64,000 bases of DNA from Streptantibioticus cattleyicolor NRRL 8057 = DSM 46488 (GTDB lineage: Bacteria; Actinomycetota; Actinomycetes; Streptomycetales; Streptomycetaceae). The stretch spans positions 1,612,001-1,676,000 of the forward strand of contig NC_017586.1 of assembly GCF_000240165.1 (NCBI RefSeq). The letters are read 5' to 3'. The notes beneath the pieces were generated by a model. It saw only the letters and a list, made by a program, of their open reading frames with translations, had not been told where the DNA came from and searched no databases. Each line of letters begins with the position of its first letter. Position 1 is the first letter of the stretch. The position numbers and the translations under genes are program-made. Positions 27,823-36,067 of this stretch are shown piece by piece.

Positions 27823-29052
27823 ATGGTGGAAGAAGCTGAAGAGATTGGCCGCCGTGTGCGGCGTGCACGGCTTCGCCTCGGTAAGACACAAGCTGACCTC
27901 GCCGCCGCACTGGGCAAAACTCAAGGCTGGGTCTCGAAGATGGAGAGCGGCCACATTGAACTCGACCGCGTGGGGCTGCTCAACTTGCTTGCTTCGGAGC
28001 TGCATGTTCATCCGAACGACCTGATCGGGCGCCCGTACAATAGCTCGCCCGCAGAGAATCAGTGGCAGGTCGCCGCCACCTCCATTATGCGAGAGTTGCG
28101 CCGGTACGATCTTGCCCCTGTGTTCGATGGCACTCCCCGATCTTCCTCTCAGCTCTGGCAGGAAACTACCCGGCTCCATCGCCTACGCGACGCCGCCGCC
28201 AACGTGGCGATCATGGAGGTACTTCCCGATCTGTTTCGGGAAGCGCGCGCGCTCGCCGAGGTCGCGACAGGACGCGAGCGTGAGGAGGCTTTCGCGATCT
28301 ACGCCGTGTGCTGCAAGTTCGCCCACACCGCAGCGCACGCCCTGGGGCACCCCGAGCTGATCGCTATGGCCTGTGAACGGGCCGCCTGGTCAGCGCGCCT
28401 GTCTGGTGACCCCATGATGCCGGCCGTGGCTGACTGGATGCGCGTGTGGGACATGTGGGCCACAGCGGACTGGGACGATGCCGTGGCGCTGTCCGACAAG
28501 GCCATTCAAGGCATCCAGCGGGAGTACGACCGAGGGGAACCCCTCGCGGTACGCACCTGGGGTTCGCTGCAACTTCGGGCAGCCGTGTCGGCGGCGCGCG
28601 GGGGACGCCATGCGGAAGCAGAAGATCGGGTTGCGCAAGCCAAGGCTGCCGCCGAACGGTTGAGCGCGTGCGGCGGTCCTCCGGTGTACGACCGACACAG
28701 CCTGACCTTCTCCCCGGGGAACGTGAAGATCCATGCGATCAGTGTTGCCCTTGAGATGGGCCAACAACGGAAGGCGTTGGCCATAAATCGAAAGACATCG
28801 AAAGAGCTGATTGCCTCTCTGCCCAACTCGCGCCAAGGCCACCACCATATGGACCTCGCCAGGGCATGGCTGTGGGACGGGAACCGGGACAAGGCGCTCA
28901 AGGAGTTGGAGGAGGCCGAGCGAATCGCCCCGCAACTCATCCGGAATCATCCCATCGCCCGGTCAACGTTGCGCAGCATCGTCTACGCGGAACGCGCGAG
29001 CACCCGCGAGAAGCTCCGCCGCATGTCAACGCGGTTCCACCTCGACGGCTGA
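27823..29052 (+). CDS. XRE-family transcriptional regulator
   Basis: A 409-residue protein. The N-terminus is a Cro/C1 helix-turn-helix (IGRRVRRARLRLGKTQADLAAALGKTQGWVSKMESG, core TQADLAAALGKTQGWVSKME near residues 21-40). The remaining 330 residues form an alpha-helical repeat domain like that of other large Streptomyces XRE regulators, ending with LDLARAWLWDGNRDKALKELEEA-type repeats. Base composition is lower in GC than the neighbours and includes unusual codons, consistent with recent transfer. The ATG at 27823 was chosen over an upstream one at 27739 because AAGGGGC precedes it. Confidence 0.88.
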   Translation: MVEEAEEIGRRVRRARLRLGKTQADLAAALGKTQGWVSKMESGHIELDRVGLLNLLASELHVHPNDLIGRPYNSSPAENQWQVAATSIMRELRRYDLAPVFDGTPRSSSQLWQETTRLHRLRDAAANVAIMEVLPDLFREARALAEVATGREREEAFAIYAVCCKFAHTAAHALGHPELIAMACERAAWSARLSGDPMMPAVADWMRVWDMWATADWDDAVALSDKAIQGIQREYDRGEPLAVRTWGSLQLRAAVSAARGGRHAEAEDRVAQAKAAAERLSACGGPPVYDRHSLTFSPGNVKIHAISVALEMGQQRKALAINRKTSKELIASLPNSRQGHHHMDLARAWLWDGNRDKALKELEEAERIAPQLIRNHPIARSTLRSIVYAERASTREKLRRMSTRFHLDG

Positions 29053-29107
29053 AGGCCATATTCCTCTGATTCATATTGAGCGGCTGCCAGCGTCCTAGCT
29101 TGCACGC

Positions 29108-29548
29108 ATGGCCGAGCAGACCGCGAAGCAACCGTCCGCCGCACGGGGCGCTGGATTAACGGCTGGCGCCTCGTTTCACCCCCGACTCGGAGACCTCGCG
29201 CACGATCTCGCCAGGGGCAAAGTCGGTGTCGTCGTCGCCGTGCCCAGTGAAACCTCGGCGTCATACCATCTGCGTCCTCCTGGTGGCGGCTCAGAGTGGA
29301 CTGCCAAGTCCAACGGCACCACCTTGCGCCCTGTTGCTGTGGGGGTGACCCATGTGGTCCCGCAGCGCCAGGACGCGGTGTACGACCATCGCGCCCAACA
29401 CGTCTCCCTGCCCGTGACCGTCCACTACGAGGACGGTGGCGCATCGGAGTCGGTACTGATTCTCAGCCCTTCACATGTCGAGCAGTACTACACCCAGCTT
29501 GGACGGCTCATCGAGCGTCGGAAGCAAGCTCGGGAGCGGAACAAGTGA
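29108..29548 (+). CDS. Accessory protein with LRPPGGGSEW motif; contains TTA codon
   Basis: A 146-residue protein of unknown function. Its centre carries YHLRPPGGGSEWTA, the same pattern as the next gene (YLRPLGGGIEWRA). Such short proteins are frequent in Streptomyces integrative elements near XRE regulators; this is from memory of the family, with no known activity. Codon 17 is TTA (29156-29158), which in Streptomyces requires the bldA tRNA, so translation may be limited to late growth. It overlaps the next gene by 4 bases. Confidence 0.65.
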   Translation: MAEQTAKQPSAARGAGLTAGASFHPRLGDLAHDLARGKVGVVVAVPSETSASYHLRPPGGGSEWTAKSNGTTLRPVAVGVTHVVPQRQDAVYDHRAQHVSLPVTVHYEDGGASESVLILSPSHVEQYYTQLGRLIERRKQARERNK

Positions 29549-29763
29549 GCGCGGCCACGCCGTCATGGATCCGCCACGGCGTCCCGGCCTACGACCCCGC
29601 CACCGGCATGTACGGCACCGTGGCCGGGATCGGCGAGCCGTACACGCTGCCCGGGCCGCCCGACGTGGTCTACCTGCGACCCCTCGGTGGCGGCATCGAA
29701 TGGCGCGCCGACATCCACCAGGTGCAGCCGGCGCTCACGCCGGTCCGCGGGGGGCTGCGGTGA
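29545..29763 (+). CDS. Small accessory protein, paralogue of preceding gene
   Basis: A 72-residue protein from a GTG overlapping the previous stop (GTGA). Motifs are WIRHGVPAYDPATGMYGTVAGIG and YLRPLGGGIEWRADI (cores WIRHGVPAYDPATG and LRPLGGGIEW). The shared LRPxGGGxEW core shows a domain duplication with 29108-29548. The fold looks like a small beta barrel. Function unknown. Confidence 0.62.
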   Translation: MSAATPSWIRHGVPAYDPATGMYGTVAGIGEPYTLPGPPDVVYLRPLGGGIEWRADIHQVQPALTPVRGGLR

Positions 29764-29936
29764 CCGGCCACCCGCCGCGGCTCCCCGGCGGCACGCTCAC
29801 CGCCCGCACCGCCCCGGTGCCCAAGGCGGTGCTCCCCGACCTGACGCTCGTGCGCCGCGTGGCCGAGGCTTTGCGCGCCTGGGCCGCGGAGCCGCCACCG
29901 ATCGCCCCGGACGCCGCTCGGCCGCGCACCCCGTAA
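29760..29936 (+). CDS. Small hypothetical protein
   Basis: A 58-residue Pro/Ala-rich product starting at a GTG that overlaps the preceding stop (GTGA). No domain is recognised. The case for a real gene rests on tight coupling with its neighbours and on good third-position GC. Confidence 0.45.
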   Translation: MTGHPPRLPGGTLTARTAPVPKAVLPDLTLVRRVAEALRAWAAEPPPIAPDAARPRTP

Positions 29937-30028
29937 GCCGCCGGCGCCCCGGCGGAGAGCATCGGCCCGCACGGGGCGTCGGCCATCAGCACGACCACCG
30001 AAATCCCAGACCGAGGAGAAGGCCGACC

Positions 30029-30697
30029 GTGGCCGACAGGACAGGCACCAGCCCGCGCAGGTACATCTACCAGGGGCGCACGGTGCCCTACATCACCACC
30101 TGGTCCACCGAACTCCGCCACGCCCGGCCCCTCGTTGTCCGACGCGGCCGGGACGGAGGGGAATACCTGGGGTACCAGGATGAGACCCGGTACGACCGGG
30201 ACACCTGGGGCGCGTTGTGGGTCCGGCAGGGCATCGCCCGCGGCAAGGGGGCGCCGGAGTGGGCCGCCGTGCACGCGCTGCGGCAGCGCCGCGCCATGTA
30301 CGACCTCCTCTGCCAGGTGTGCGGCGCCACCACCCTCGACGGCGTAAGCGAGCAGCAGTTGTATCTCCTGCACGCCGCCGGCGGACGGCAGATCGAGGAG
30401 GGCGAGCGCACCGCGTCGCCTCCGGTTCACCCGGCCTGCGCGGTCGAGGCGATCGAGGCGTGCCCAGCCCTGCGCGCCGGCGGCTACGTGGCGGCCTGGG
30501 TGCGGGACTCTCTGCCGTGGGGCGTTGTCGGCATGTTGCACGACTGGCGGGACCCCACCTCCTTCAGCCCCGCCAAGGTCGCCTTCGGTTCTTCGGGGAT
30601 CCGCTGGATGGTTGCCCATAGCAAGATCGTGACCCTCGAAGGCGTCACCCCCGTGTCCCCGGACGAGCTGTGCGACCTCGCCGCGCCCACCCCATGA
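30029..30697 (+). CDS. Hypothetical protein of mobile-element accessory region
   Basis: A 222-residue soluble protein beginning VADRTGTSPRRYIYQGRTVPYITTW (core RRYIYQGRTVPYITTW). A CQVCG pair plus a later HPACAVEAIEACP segment could bind metal, but the spacing matches no zinc finger I can name. The GTG at 30029 follows GAGGAGAA. Similar proteins occur beside conjugative and phage-like elements in Streptomyces; the function is unknown. Confidence 0.6.
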   Translation: MADRTGTSPRRYIYQGRTVPYITTWSTELRHARPLVVRRGRDGGEYLGYQDETRYDRDTWGALWVRQGIARGKGAPEWAAVHALRQRRAMYDLLCQVCGATTLDGVSEQQLYLLHAAGGRQIEEGERTASPPVHPACAVEAIEACPALRAGGYVAAWVRDSLPWGVVGMLHDWRDPTSFSPAKVAFGSSGIRWMVAHSKIVTLEGVTPVSPDELCDLAAPTP

Positions 30698-30858
30698 CTC
30701 CGCCGTCGCCCGGCGTACCTGGGGAGGCGGTCGGGCGACGACGGTCCCGGGCCTGACGGCCCACGTGAGCACCCGGTCCGGCCGGAGAGCCCTGCGCAGG
30801 TCAATCAGCCGGACCGGGCCGACCAATCCCGAAAGACTGATCAGGAAGGACACGCTAC

Positions 30859-31344
30859 ATGACAGTGTGTGATCAACTGGGTGTGCGCGAACTCCTGCCC
30901 GCCACCGACCGGGCAGGGGTGATCGCTACCGTCCTGCGCGCGAACCCGGGGATGGACCACGGCACGGCCGAGCGCATCGTGGACGAGGCGATCAAGTTCG
31001 TCGTCGCCGCCACCACCTCCCCGGGGCGCGGGCTGCGCCCGTCGCGGATCGTGGACGAGGGGTGGCACGCGCTGATCCTGCACACCCGCGTGTACGCCGC
31101 GCTGTGCGGCCGGCTCGGCGGCTTCGTCCACCACGTCCCCGAGCCGCCGAACGCGGCGCGGCACGACCCGGGCGCGCTCGCCCGTACCCAGGACGCCATC
31201 CGCGCCGCCGGCTACCAGCCGGACCCCGCGCTGTGGTTGCCGCCGAGCGACACGTCAATCCCGGTGGCCGCGTCGTGCGAGCACTCCCCGCCCGGCCCGG
31301 AGGGGACGTGCACGGAGAGCTGCGCCCCCAGCGGCCCGAACTGA
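30859..31344 (+). CDS. Glycine-rich-domain (GRDP)-like protein
   Basis: A 161-residue protein. The central block IVDEGWHALILHTRVYAALCGRLGGFVHHVP matches the DExWHxxILxTxxYxxxCxxxxGxFxHHxP pattern of proteins annotated as glycine-rich domain-containing (cores VDEGWHALILHTRVY and GGFVHHVP). The conserved Trp, His and Cys residues suggest a binding site, but the activity is not known. The C-terminus is Cys- and Pro-rich. It sits alone in the accessory stretch with about 160 bp of upstream leader. Confidence 0.65.
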   Translation: MTVCDQLGVRELLPATDRAGVIATVLRANPGMDHGTAERIVDEAIKFVVAATTSPGRGLRPSRIVDEGWHALILHTRVYAALCGRLGGFVHHVPEPPNAARHDPGALARTQDAIRAAGYQPDPALWLPPSDTSIPVAASCEHSPPGPEGTCTESCAPSGPN

Positions 31345-31404
31345 CCGATCCGGCCGTGTCAGCGGTCGATCCCCCGTACCGTCGAGGTAGAGCAAGGAGG
31401 CACG

Positions 31405-31605
31405 ATGGCTGACTGGATCAATTCGGACCGCGCCACGCAACTGCGCGCGTACCGCGAGGCCCAGACCGCGCACAGCTACACCCGCACGGTCGGCCGTTGG
31501 CGCAAGCGCGTGGTCCACCACGACGGCTTCACGATGGTGACCGACCCCGAAACCGGCACGGTCTACACCAGCGTCTACGGCCGCCCTGCGCAAGACACCG
31601 AGTAA
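31405..31605 (+). CDS. Small hypothetical protein
   Basis: A 66-residue basic protein (MADWINSDRATQLRAYREAQ at the N-terminus). The ATG at 31405 is preceded by AAGGAGG, a near-perfect ribosome site, which is the best support for a real gene. No domain is recognised. Confidence 0.6.
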   Translation: MADWINSDRATQLRAYREAQTAHSYTRTVGRWRKRVVHHDGFTMVTDPETGTVYTSVYGRPAQDTE

Positions 31606-31699
31606 CCCCGCGGCGCCATCGGCTCCGGCGCCGCATCGGCCCCGCCCGCGCGCTGTCTCGTGCAGTGCACGGGCGGGGCCATCCGCCGACGGAGACCCG

Positions 31700-31975
31700 A
31701 TGACCTATTACGCCTGGTGCGCCGGGCACCGCTTCCCGGCTCAGCCCGCCCCCGGCTCTGATCTGGTCCTCGTGGGCGTACTGAACAGCGGACCGGGGCC
31801 GCCGTGGGCTGCGTTCGCCTGCGGCAGCCACTTCGCGGCCTACGGCATGGTGCCGCTGAGCAGCCACCCGACCGGCGCCCACACGCTGCCGGCCGACCAC
31901 GACGGGCGCCCGATACCCGTGCCGGCCCCGGACGTGCCCAGGCTCCACCGGAATCTGATGGGCCGCTGCGAGTAA
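31700..31975 (+). CDS. Small hypothetical protein
   Basis: A 91-residue protein with scattered Cys and His (CAGHRF, CGSHFAAYG, GRCE) that could bind a metal. The upstream gap contains a GC-rich inverted repeat (GGCCCCGCCCG with CGGGCGGGGCC, about 31653-31681). The ATG follows a GGAGAC site. No family recognised. Confidence 0.5.
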   Translation: MTYYAWCAGHRFPAQPAPGSDLVLVGVLNSGPGPPWAAFACGSHFAAYGMVPLSSHPTGAHTLPADHDGRPIPVPAPDVPRLHRNLMGRCE

Positions 31976-32043
31976 GGCATGGCGCTGCTCGTCACCCCGC
32001 CGATGGCTGACTGGCTGGAGCGTTGACGACGGCCAACCAGCTT

Positions 32044-32070
32044 GGGTCGGCCCCTTCTTGGGGCCGACCC
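32044..32070. terminator. Hairpin at right end of the mobile region
   Basis: Perfect 11-bp stem GGGTCGGCCCC / GGGGCCGACCC with a TTCTT loop, followed by TTCTGCTTT. It closes the last accessory gene and may also stop transcripts coming from the tRNA side. The next 140 bp, up to the tRNA, contain no gene. Confidence 0.75.
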
Positions 32071-32209
32071 TTCTGCTTTCGTGATCCTTTGCACTTCGGC
32101 CGAGCATGGGCCGAGCTATCGATCTTGCACTGCCGTTCGGGTGAACCTTGGGCTTTGCGCGCCGTGCCTGCGTCGCAGGTGAAAACCTTCCTGCGATTCT
32201 GCGGTGGAG

Positions 32210-32283
32210 TGGGGCGGGTGGGACTCGAACCCACGACCGACGGATTATGAGTCCGCTGCTCTAACCGGCTGAGCTACCGCCCC
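32210..32283 (-). tRNA. tRNA with CAU anticodon, probably tRNA-Ile2
   Basis: A 74-nt cloverleaf on the minus strand: acceptor GGGGCGG pairs with CCGCCCC, then discriminator A; the T loop reads GGTTCGAGTCC; anticodon loop CTCATAA. The CCA end is not encoded. The acceptor and anticodon stems are not those of an initiator tRNA. CAU could mean elongator Met or Ile2 (lysidine-modified); I favour Ile2 on overall resemblance. Its 3' end faces the phage-like remnant, so it is the likely integration site. Confidence 0.88.
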
Positions 32284-32474
32284 TCACGGCGTGCCGTGCT
32301 GTGTCGTGCACATCGTCTGCCGCAGCATAGCCGCTCATACGATCTGTCGCCCTCGCGGGTAACAAACACACGTGCAGACGTTCTTGGAAGGCGGCTTCGT
32401 CCTGGAACGCCCGGTTTCCGGCGCGGTGGGCCGCGTGACGGGGGTCACTGGAGGGGGCTCCGGGGCGGCACACC

Positions 32475-32499
32475 AAAAAGGACCCCGGGTGGGGTCCTT
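32475..32499 (-). terminator. Terminator of the tRNA-Asn pair
   Basis: On the minus strand a 9-bp stem (AAGGACCCC / GGGGTCCTT) with a 4-nt loop is followed by a T-run. It lies 9 bp beyond the second tRNA-Asn, so it ends that transcript. Confidence 0.88.
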
Positions 32500-32507
32500 G
32501 CGCTGGG

Positions 32508-32580
32508 CTCCCCCGACTGGACTCGAACCAGTAACCTGCCGGTTAACAGCCGGCTGCTCTGCCAATTGAGCTACAGGGGA
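32508..32580 (-). tRNA. tRNA-Asn (GUU)
   Basis: A 73-nt cloverleaf: acceptor TCCCCTG pairs with CGGGGGA, discriminator G, anticodon loop CTGTTAA giving GUU. CCA is not encoded. Identical to the copy 5 bp upstream in the transcript. Confidence 0.96.
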
Positions 32581-32585
32581 TCGAG

Positions 32586-32658
32586 CTCCCCCGACTGGAC
32601 TCGAACCAGTAACCTGCCGGTTAACAGCCGGCTGCTCTGCCAATTGAGCTACAGGGGA
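32586..32658 (-). tRNA. tRNA-Asn (GUU), identical tandem copy
   Basis: Same 73-nt sequence as 32508-32580, separated by the 5-nt spacer TCGAG. The two are probably made as one precursor ending at the hairpin at 32475-32499. Confidence 0.96.
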
Positions 32659-32839
32659 ACGCTCCGGTGCCTCGAATGCGCCCCGTTCCGGTTCCCCGGA
32701 CGGCGCGCCCTCGGTGCGAGACATACATTAGCGCAAGTGGGGGGGTGCTCCGCCAACCGGTTCCGCCGGGGTTGTCCCGCGGTCACCGCGGGTAGGCGGC
32801 GGGCGTCCCCAGCATCCGAGGCGAGGGAAGGGTGGAGCC

Positions 32840-33127
32840 ATGCGCTACCGGCTGACGTTCATCACCGGGGTCGCGGTGGGTTACGTGCTCGGGGCCCGGG
32901 CCGGGCGGGAGCGTTACGAGCAGCTCCGCAAGGCCGCGCAGGGGGTCGCGCAGAACCCGGCGGTCCGCAACAGCGTGGAGGCGGTCGGGCTGCAGGGGCG
33001 GGCGCTGGCCGGGAAGGTGGGCGCCAAGGTCGGCGACCGGCTGCCCGGGTCCGTCACCGATCGCGTGCGTCACCTGCGGGAACGCGCCACGGCCGAGGAC
33101 GACGAGTGGGGCACCAGCAACACCTGA
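32840..33127 (+). CDS. YtxH-like small membrane-associated protein
   Basis: A 95-residue protein with an N-terminal hydrophobic Gly-rich helix (YRLTFITGVAVGYVLGARAG) followed by an amphipathic charged region. This matches the short YtxH-like proteins found in actinobacteria, which have no assigned function. The ATG at 32840 is preceded by GGAAGGG. It lies 26 bp before the kinase gene in the same direction. Confidence 0.75.
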   Translation: MRYRLTFITGVAVGYVLGARAGRERYEQLRKAAQGVAQNPAVRNSVEAVGLQGRALAGKVGAKVGDRLPGSVTDRVRHLRERATAEDDEWGTSNT

Positions 33128-33153
33128 GGACGGATACGGCATGATCTGCCCCT

Positions 33154-34614
33154 ATGGGGATAGTCGCCGGCTTGGACAGTTCGACCACAGGCACCACCGT
33201 CGTCGTCTGCGACACGGACACCGGTGCCGTACTGCGGCAGGGCTACGCCCCGCACCCGTACGACGGTGAGGGCGAGGGCGGCCAGGGCAGGCGGATCGAG
33301 GCCGATCCGCAGTCGTGGCTGCTCTCCCTGGGCGAGGCGGCCAAGGACGGGCTGCTCGAAGGGGTCCAGGCGATCGGGGTCTCCGGGCAGCAGCACGGGA
33401 TGGTGGCGCTGGACGCGGGGGGTGTGCTCGTCCGCCCGGCGATGCTGTGGAACGACAAGCGGGCGCAGGCCGCCGCCGCCGACCTCACCGAGGCGCTGGG
33501 CGGCCCGACCGGCTGGGCGGAGGCGGTCGGCTCGGTTCCGCAGGCCGCGCACCCGGTGGCCAAGCTGCGCTGGCTGGCCCAGCACGAACCGGCCTCGGCG
33601 CAGCGGGTGGCCGAGGTGCTCGCCCCGCACGACTGGCTGGTGTGGCAGTTGCTGGGGCGTCCGGCGCACCGCACCACCGACCGGGGCGACGCCTCGGGCA
33701 CCGGTTACTGGTCGGCGGCGACCGGTGGCTACCGCATCGACCTGGTGGAGCTGGCGCTGGGCCACCGGGTACGGCTGCCGGAGGTGCTCGGCCCCGCCGA
33801 CCCGGCCGGCCACACCCCGGAGGGGCTGCTGATCTCGGCCGGCACCGGGGACAACATGGCCGCGGCGCTCGGCCTCGGGCTCGGTCCGGGGGACGCCGCG
33901 GTGGTGCTGGGGGCCTCCGGCACCGTCTTCGCCGTCCACCACGAGGCGCTGGTGGACCCGTCGGGCACCATCACCTCGTACGCGGACGCCACCGGCCGGC
34001 ATCTGCCGGTGGTGCAGACCCGCAACGCGGTACGGGTGCTGCGGGGCGCCGCCGATCTGCTGGGGACGGACCTGGCGGGGGTCTCGGAGCTGGCGCTGCG
34101 TTCGACGCCGGGGGCGTACGGGCTGGTGCTGCTGCCGTATCTGGAGGGCGAGCGCACCCCGCAGTTGCCGCACACCGCCGGGCTGCTGGCGGGGCTGCGG
34201 CGGGAGAGCATGAAGCCGGAGCACCTGGCCCGGGCGGCGGTCGAGGGCATGCTGTGCGGGCTGGCGGACGCGCTGGACGTGCTGCGCGGGCGCGGGGTGG
34301 AGGTGCGCCGGGTCTTCCTGCTCGGTCCGGCCGGTGAGCTGCCCGCGGTGCAGGCGGCGGCGCCGGCGCTGTTCGGTGTGCCGGTGGTCGTACCGCCGCC
34401 GGCGGACTACGCGGCGCTGGGCGCGGCCCGGCAGGCGGCGTGGGCGCTCGGCGCGCAGCAGGGCGCCCTTTCGCCAGCGGAGCCGCCGCACTGGCAGACC
34501 GCTGCCTATCGGCTGCTGGAGCCGGGTGACGACCTCCCGGCGGGCGCGGCGGTGCGCCAGCAGTACACGGCGGTGCGGGAGCAGACCCATCCGGGTGCCT
34601 TCGCCGCGCTGTGA
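33154..34614 (+). CDS. FGGY-family carbohydrate kinase, xylulokinase-like
   Basis: A 486-residue sugar kinase. The N-terminal phosphate motif is GLDSSTTGT, the sugar-contact motif is SGQQHGMV, and the catalytic base is Asp233 in SAGTGDNMAA, the same position number as in E. coli XylB. The C-terminal FGGY lobe is present though shortened in its signature. D-xylulose is the likely substrate, but no xylose isomerase or ABC genes are adjacent, so another ketose is possible. It converges with the sigma factor gene. Confidence 0.88.
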   Translation: MGIVAGLDSSTTGTTVVVCDTDTGAVLRQGYAPHPYDGEGEGGQGRRIEADPQSWLLSLGEAAKDGLLEGVQAIGVSGQQHGMVALDAGGVLVRPAMLWNDKRAQAAAADLTEALGGPTGWAEAVGSVPQAAHPVAKLRWLAQHEPASAQRVAEVLAPHDWLVWQLLGRPAHRTTDRGDASGTGYWSAATGGYRIDLVELALGHRVRLPEVLGPADPAGHTPEGLLISAGTGDNMAAALGLGLGPGDAAVVLGASGTVFAVHHEALVDPSGTITSYADATGRHLPVVQTRNAVRVLRGAADLLGTDLAGVSELALRSTPGAYGLVLLPYLEGERTPQLPHTAGLLAGLRRESMKPEHLARAAVEGMLCGLADALDVLRGRGVEVRRVFLLGPAGELPAVQAAAPALFGVPVVVPPPADYAALGAARQAAWALGAQQGALSPAEPPHWQTAAYRLLEPGDDLPAGAAVRQQYTAVREQTHPGAFAAL

Positions 34615-34635
34615 CGCCGGCCGGTGGCCCCGCGG

Positions 34636-35991
34636 TCAGTCGAGGTAGCCGCGCAGTTGCTCGGCGAAGGCGTGGTCGCGGAGTTTGCCGAGGGTCTTGG
34701 ACTCGATCTGGCGGATGCGTTCGCGGGTGACGCCGAAGATCCGGCCGATCTCCTCCAGGGTGCGCGGGCGGCCGTCGAGGAGGCCGTAGCGGAGCTGGAC
34801 GACGCGGCGTTCGCGTTCGCCGAGGGTGGACAGGACGGCTTCGAGGTGTTCGCGCAGCAGCAGGAAGGCGGCGGACTCCACGGGTGAGGCGGCGTCGCCG
34901 TCCTCGATCAGGTCGCCGAGGGCCACGTCGTCCTCGTCGCCGACGGGGGCGTGCAGCGAGACCGGCTCCTGGGCCAGGCGCAGCACCTCGCCGACGCGTT
35001 CCTCGGTGAGGTCGAGCTGGTCGGCGACGTCGGCGGCGCAGGGTTCGTAGCCGCGTTCCTGGAGCAGCCGGCGCTGGACCCGTACCACGCGGTTGATCAG
35101 CTCCACGACGTGGACCGGGACGCGTATCGTGCGGGCCTGGTCGGCCAGGGCGCGGCTCATGGCCTGGCGGATCCACCAGGTGGCGTAGGTGGAGAACTTG
35201 TAGCCGCGGGCGTAGTCGAACTTCTCGACCGCCCGGATCAGCCCGAGGTTGCCCTCCTGGACGAGGTCGAGCATGGTCAGGCCGCGGCCGACGTAGCGTT
35301 TGGCGACCGAGACCACCAGCCGCAGGTTGGCCTCGATCAGCCGGCGTTTGGCGATGCGGCCGAGGACGACGAGGCGGTCGAGGTCGCCGGCGAGCCGGGT
35401 GTCGAGGTCGGGGGTGTGTTCCAGCTTCTCCTCGGCGAAGAGTCCGGCCTCGACCCGGCGGGCGAGTTCGACCTCCTCCTCGGCGGTGAGCAGCGGGATG
35501 CGGCCGATCTCGCGCAGGTACTGGCGGAACAGGTCGGCGGAGGGTCCGGCCGCCTCCTCGCGGGGCGGGCGGTCGTCCTCGTCGGCCCCGGAGGCCTCGG
35601 GGGTCTCGGGGGTCTCGTCCGGCGGTGCGGCCGGGAGCGATTCGGGGTGCGCCGGTGCGCGGCCCTGGGCCGGTACGCGCTCCAACAGCGGCTCGGCGAG
35701 GGCGAGTCGGGGCCGGCCGGGCGCTTCGATGGACGGCGGGGCGTCGCCGCCCGGCGCGGGCTCGGCCGCGGCGGCGCCGGCGGCTGGGGCTGGGGCGGTC
35801 CGGGACTGGGTCTGCACGGGGGCGGCCTCCCGACTTCGCGCGATCACGGTCTCGGCGGCGCGCGGGAGTGGAACGGCTGCGGCCCCGCCGCCCGCCGCCC
35901 CAAGGCACACCGTGAGCGGGCGGCCGGGGGCATGCGGCGTTCCGCCTTCCGAGGACTCAGGCACCGCACCCCAGTGTGCGCTACGACACAC
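34636..35991 (-). CDS. RNA polymerase sigma factor, group 1/2, HrdA-like
   Basis: A 451-residue sigma-70 protein. A Pro/Ala-rich N-terminal 150 residues is followed by region 1.2 ([20 protein letters not shown]), region 2 with the core-binding and -10 recognition helices ([33 protein letters not shown]), region 3, and region 4 ([20 protein letters not shown]). It lies 76 bp downstream of dnaG on the same strand. From memory, S. coelicolor hrdA sits close to dnaG; HrdA is an alternative, non-essential member. The start is uncertain: GTG at 35991 was used, and GTG at 35964 is also possible. Confidence 0.88.
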   Translation of the reverse strand: MCRSAHWGAVPESSEGGTPHAPGRPLTVCLGAAGGGAAAVPLPRAAETVIARSREAAPVQTQSRTAPAPAAGAAAAEPAPGGDAPPSIEAPGRPRLALAEPLLERVPAQGRAPAHPESLPAAPPDETPETPEASGADEDDRPPREEAAGPSADLFRQYLREIGRIPLLTAEEEVELARRVEAGLFAEEKLEHTPDLDTRLAGDLDRLVVLGRIAKRRLIEANLRLVVSVAKRYVGRGLTMLDLVQEGNLGLIRAVEKFDYARGYKFSTYATWWIRQAMSRALADQARTIRVPVHVVELINRVVRVQRRLLQERGYEPCAADVADQLDLTEERVGEVLRLAQEPVSLHAPVGDEDDVALGDLIEDGDAASPVESAAFLLLREHLEAVLSTLGERERRVVQLRYGLLDGRPRTLEEIGRIFGVTRERIRQIESKTLGKLRDHAFAEQLRGYLD

Positions 35992-36039
35992 CCCGACTAC
36001 GAGGGGTGTGCGCTCAGTTTCTCTGGGAAACCCCGGCGG

Positions 36040-36064
36040 GGGCGCGGGAGTTGCCCCCGCGCCC
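36040..36064 (-). terminator. Hairpin between dnaG and sigma gene
   Basis: Stem GGGCGCGGG (36040-36048) with CCCGCGCCC (36056-36064), 7-nt loop, just past the dnaG stop and before the sigma gene. It could attenuate rather than fully stop transcription into the sigma gene. Confidence 0.4.
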
Positions 36065-36067
36065 GGG

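Larger units (their letters stand above)
25681..32209. mobile_element. Phage-like integrated remnant bounded by IS and tRNA
   Basis: Genes in this stretch include a truncated HNH gene, a DUF1906 endolysin, a holin, an XRE regulator and several small accessory genes of mobile-element type. Plus-strand orientation throughout and frequent 4-bp start/stop overlaps suggest phage-like operons. The right limit coincides with the 3' end of a tRNA gene, a classic integration target. There is no integrase, excisionase, capsid, terminase or portal gene, and no second copy of the tRNA end was found on the left, so this is a partial element. Confidence 0.7.

Noticed and set aside
32160..32209. Second attachment-site copy for the phage-like remnant
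   Set aside because: I looked for the tRNA 3'-end sequence in 23.4-25.7 kb and found no duplicate, so no att pair is annotated.
32210..32283. tRNA as initiator methionine
   Set aside because: The anticodon stem lacks the three G-C pairs typical of initiator tRNA and the acceptor end is fully paired.
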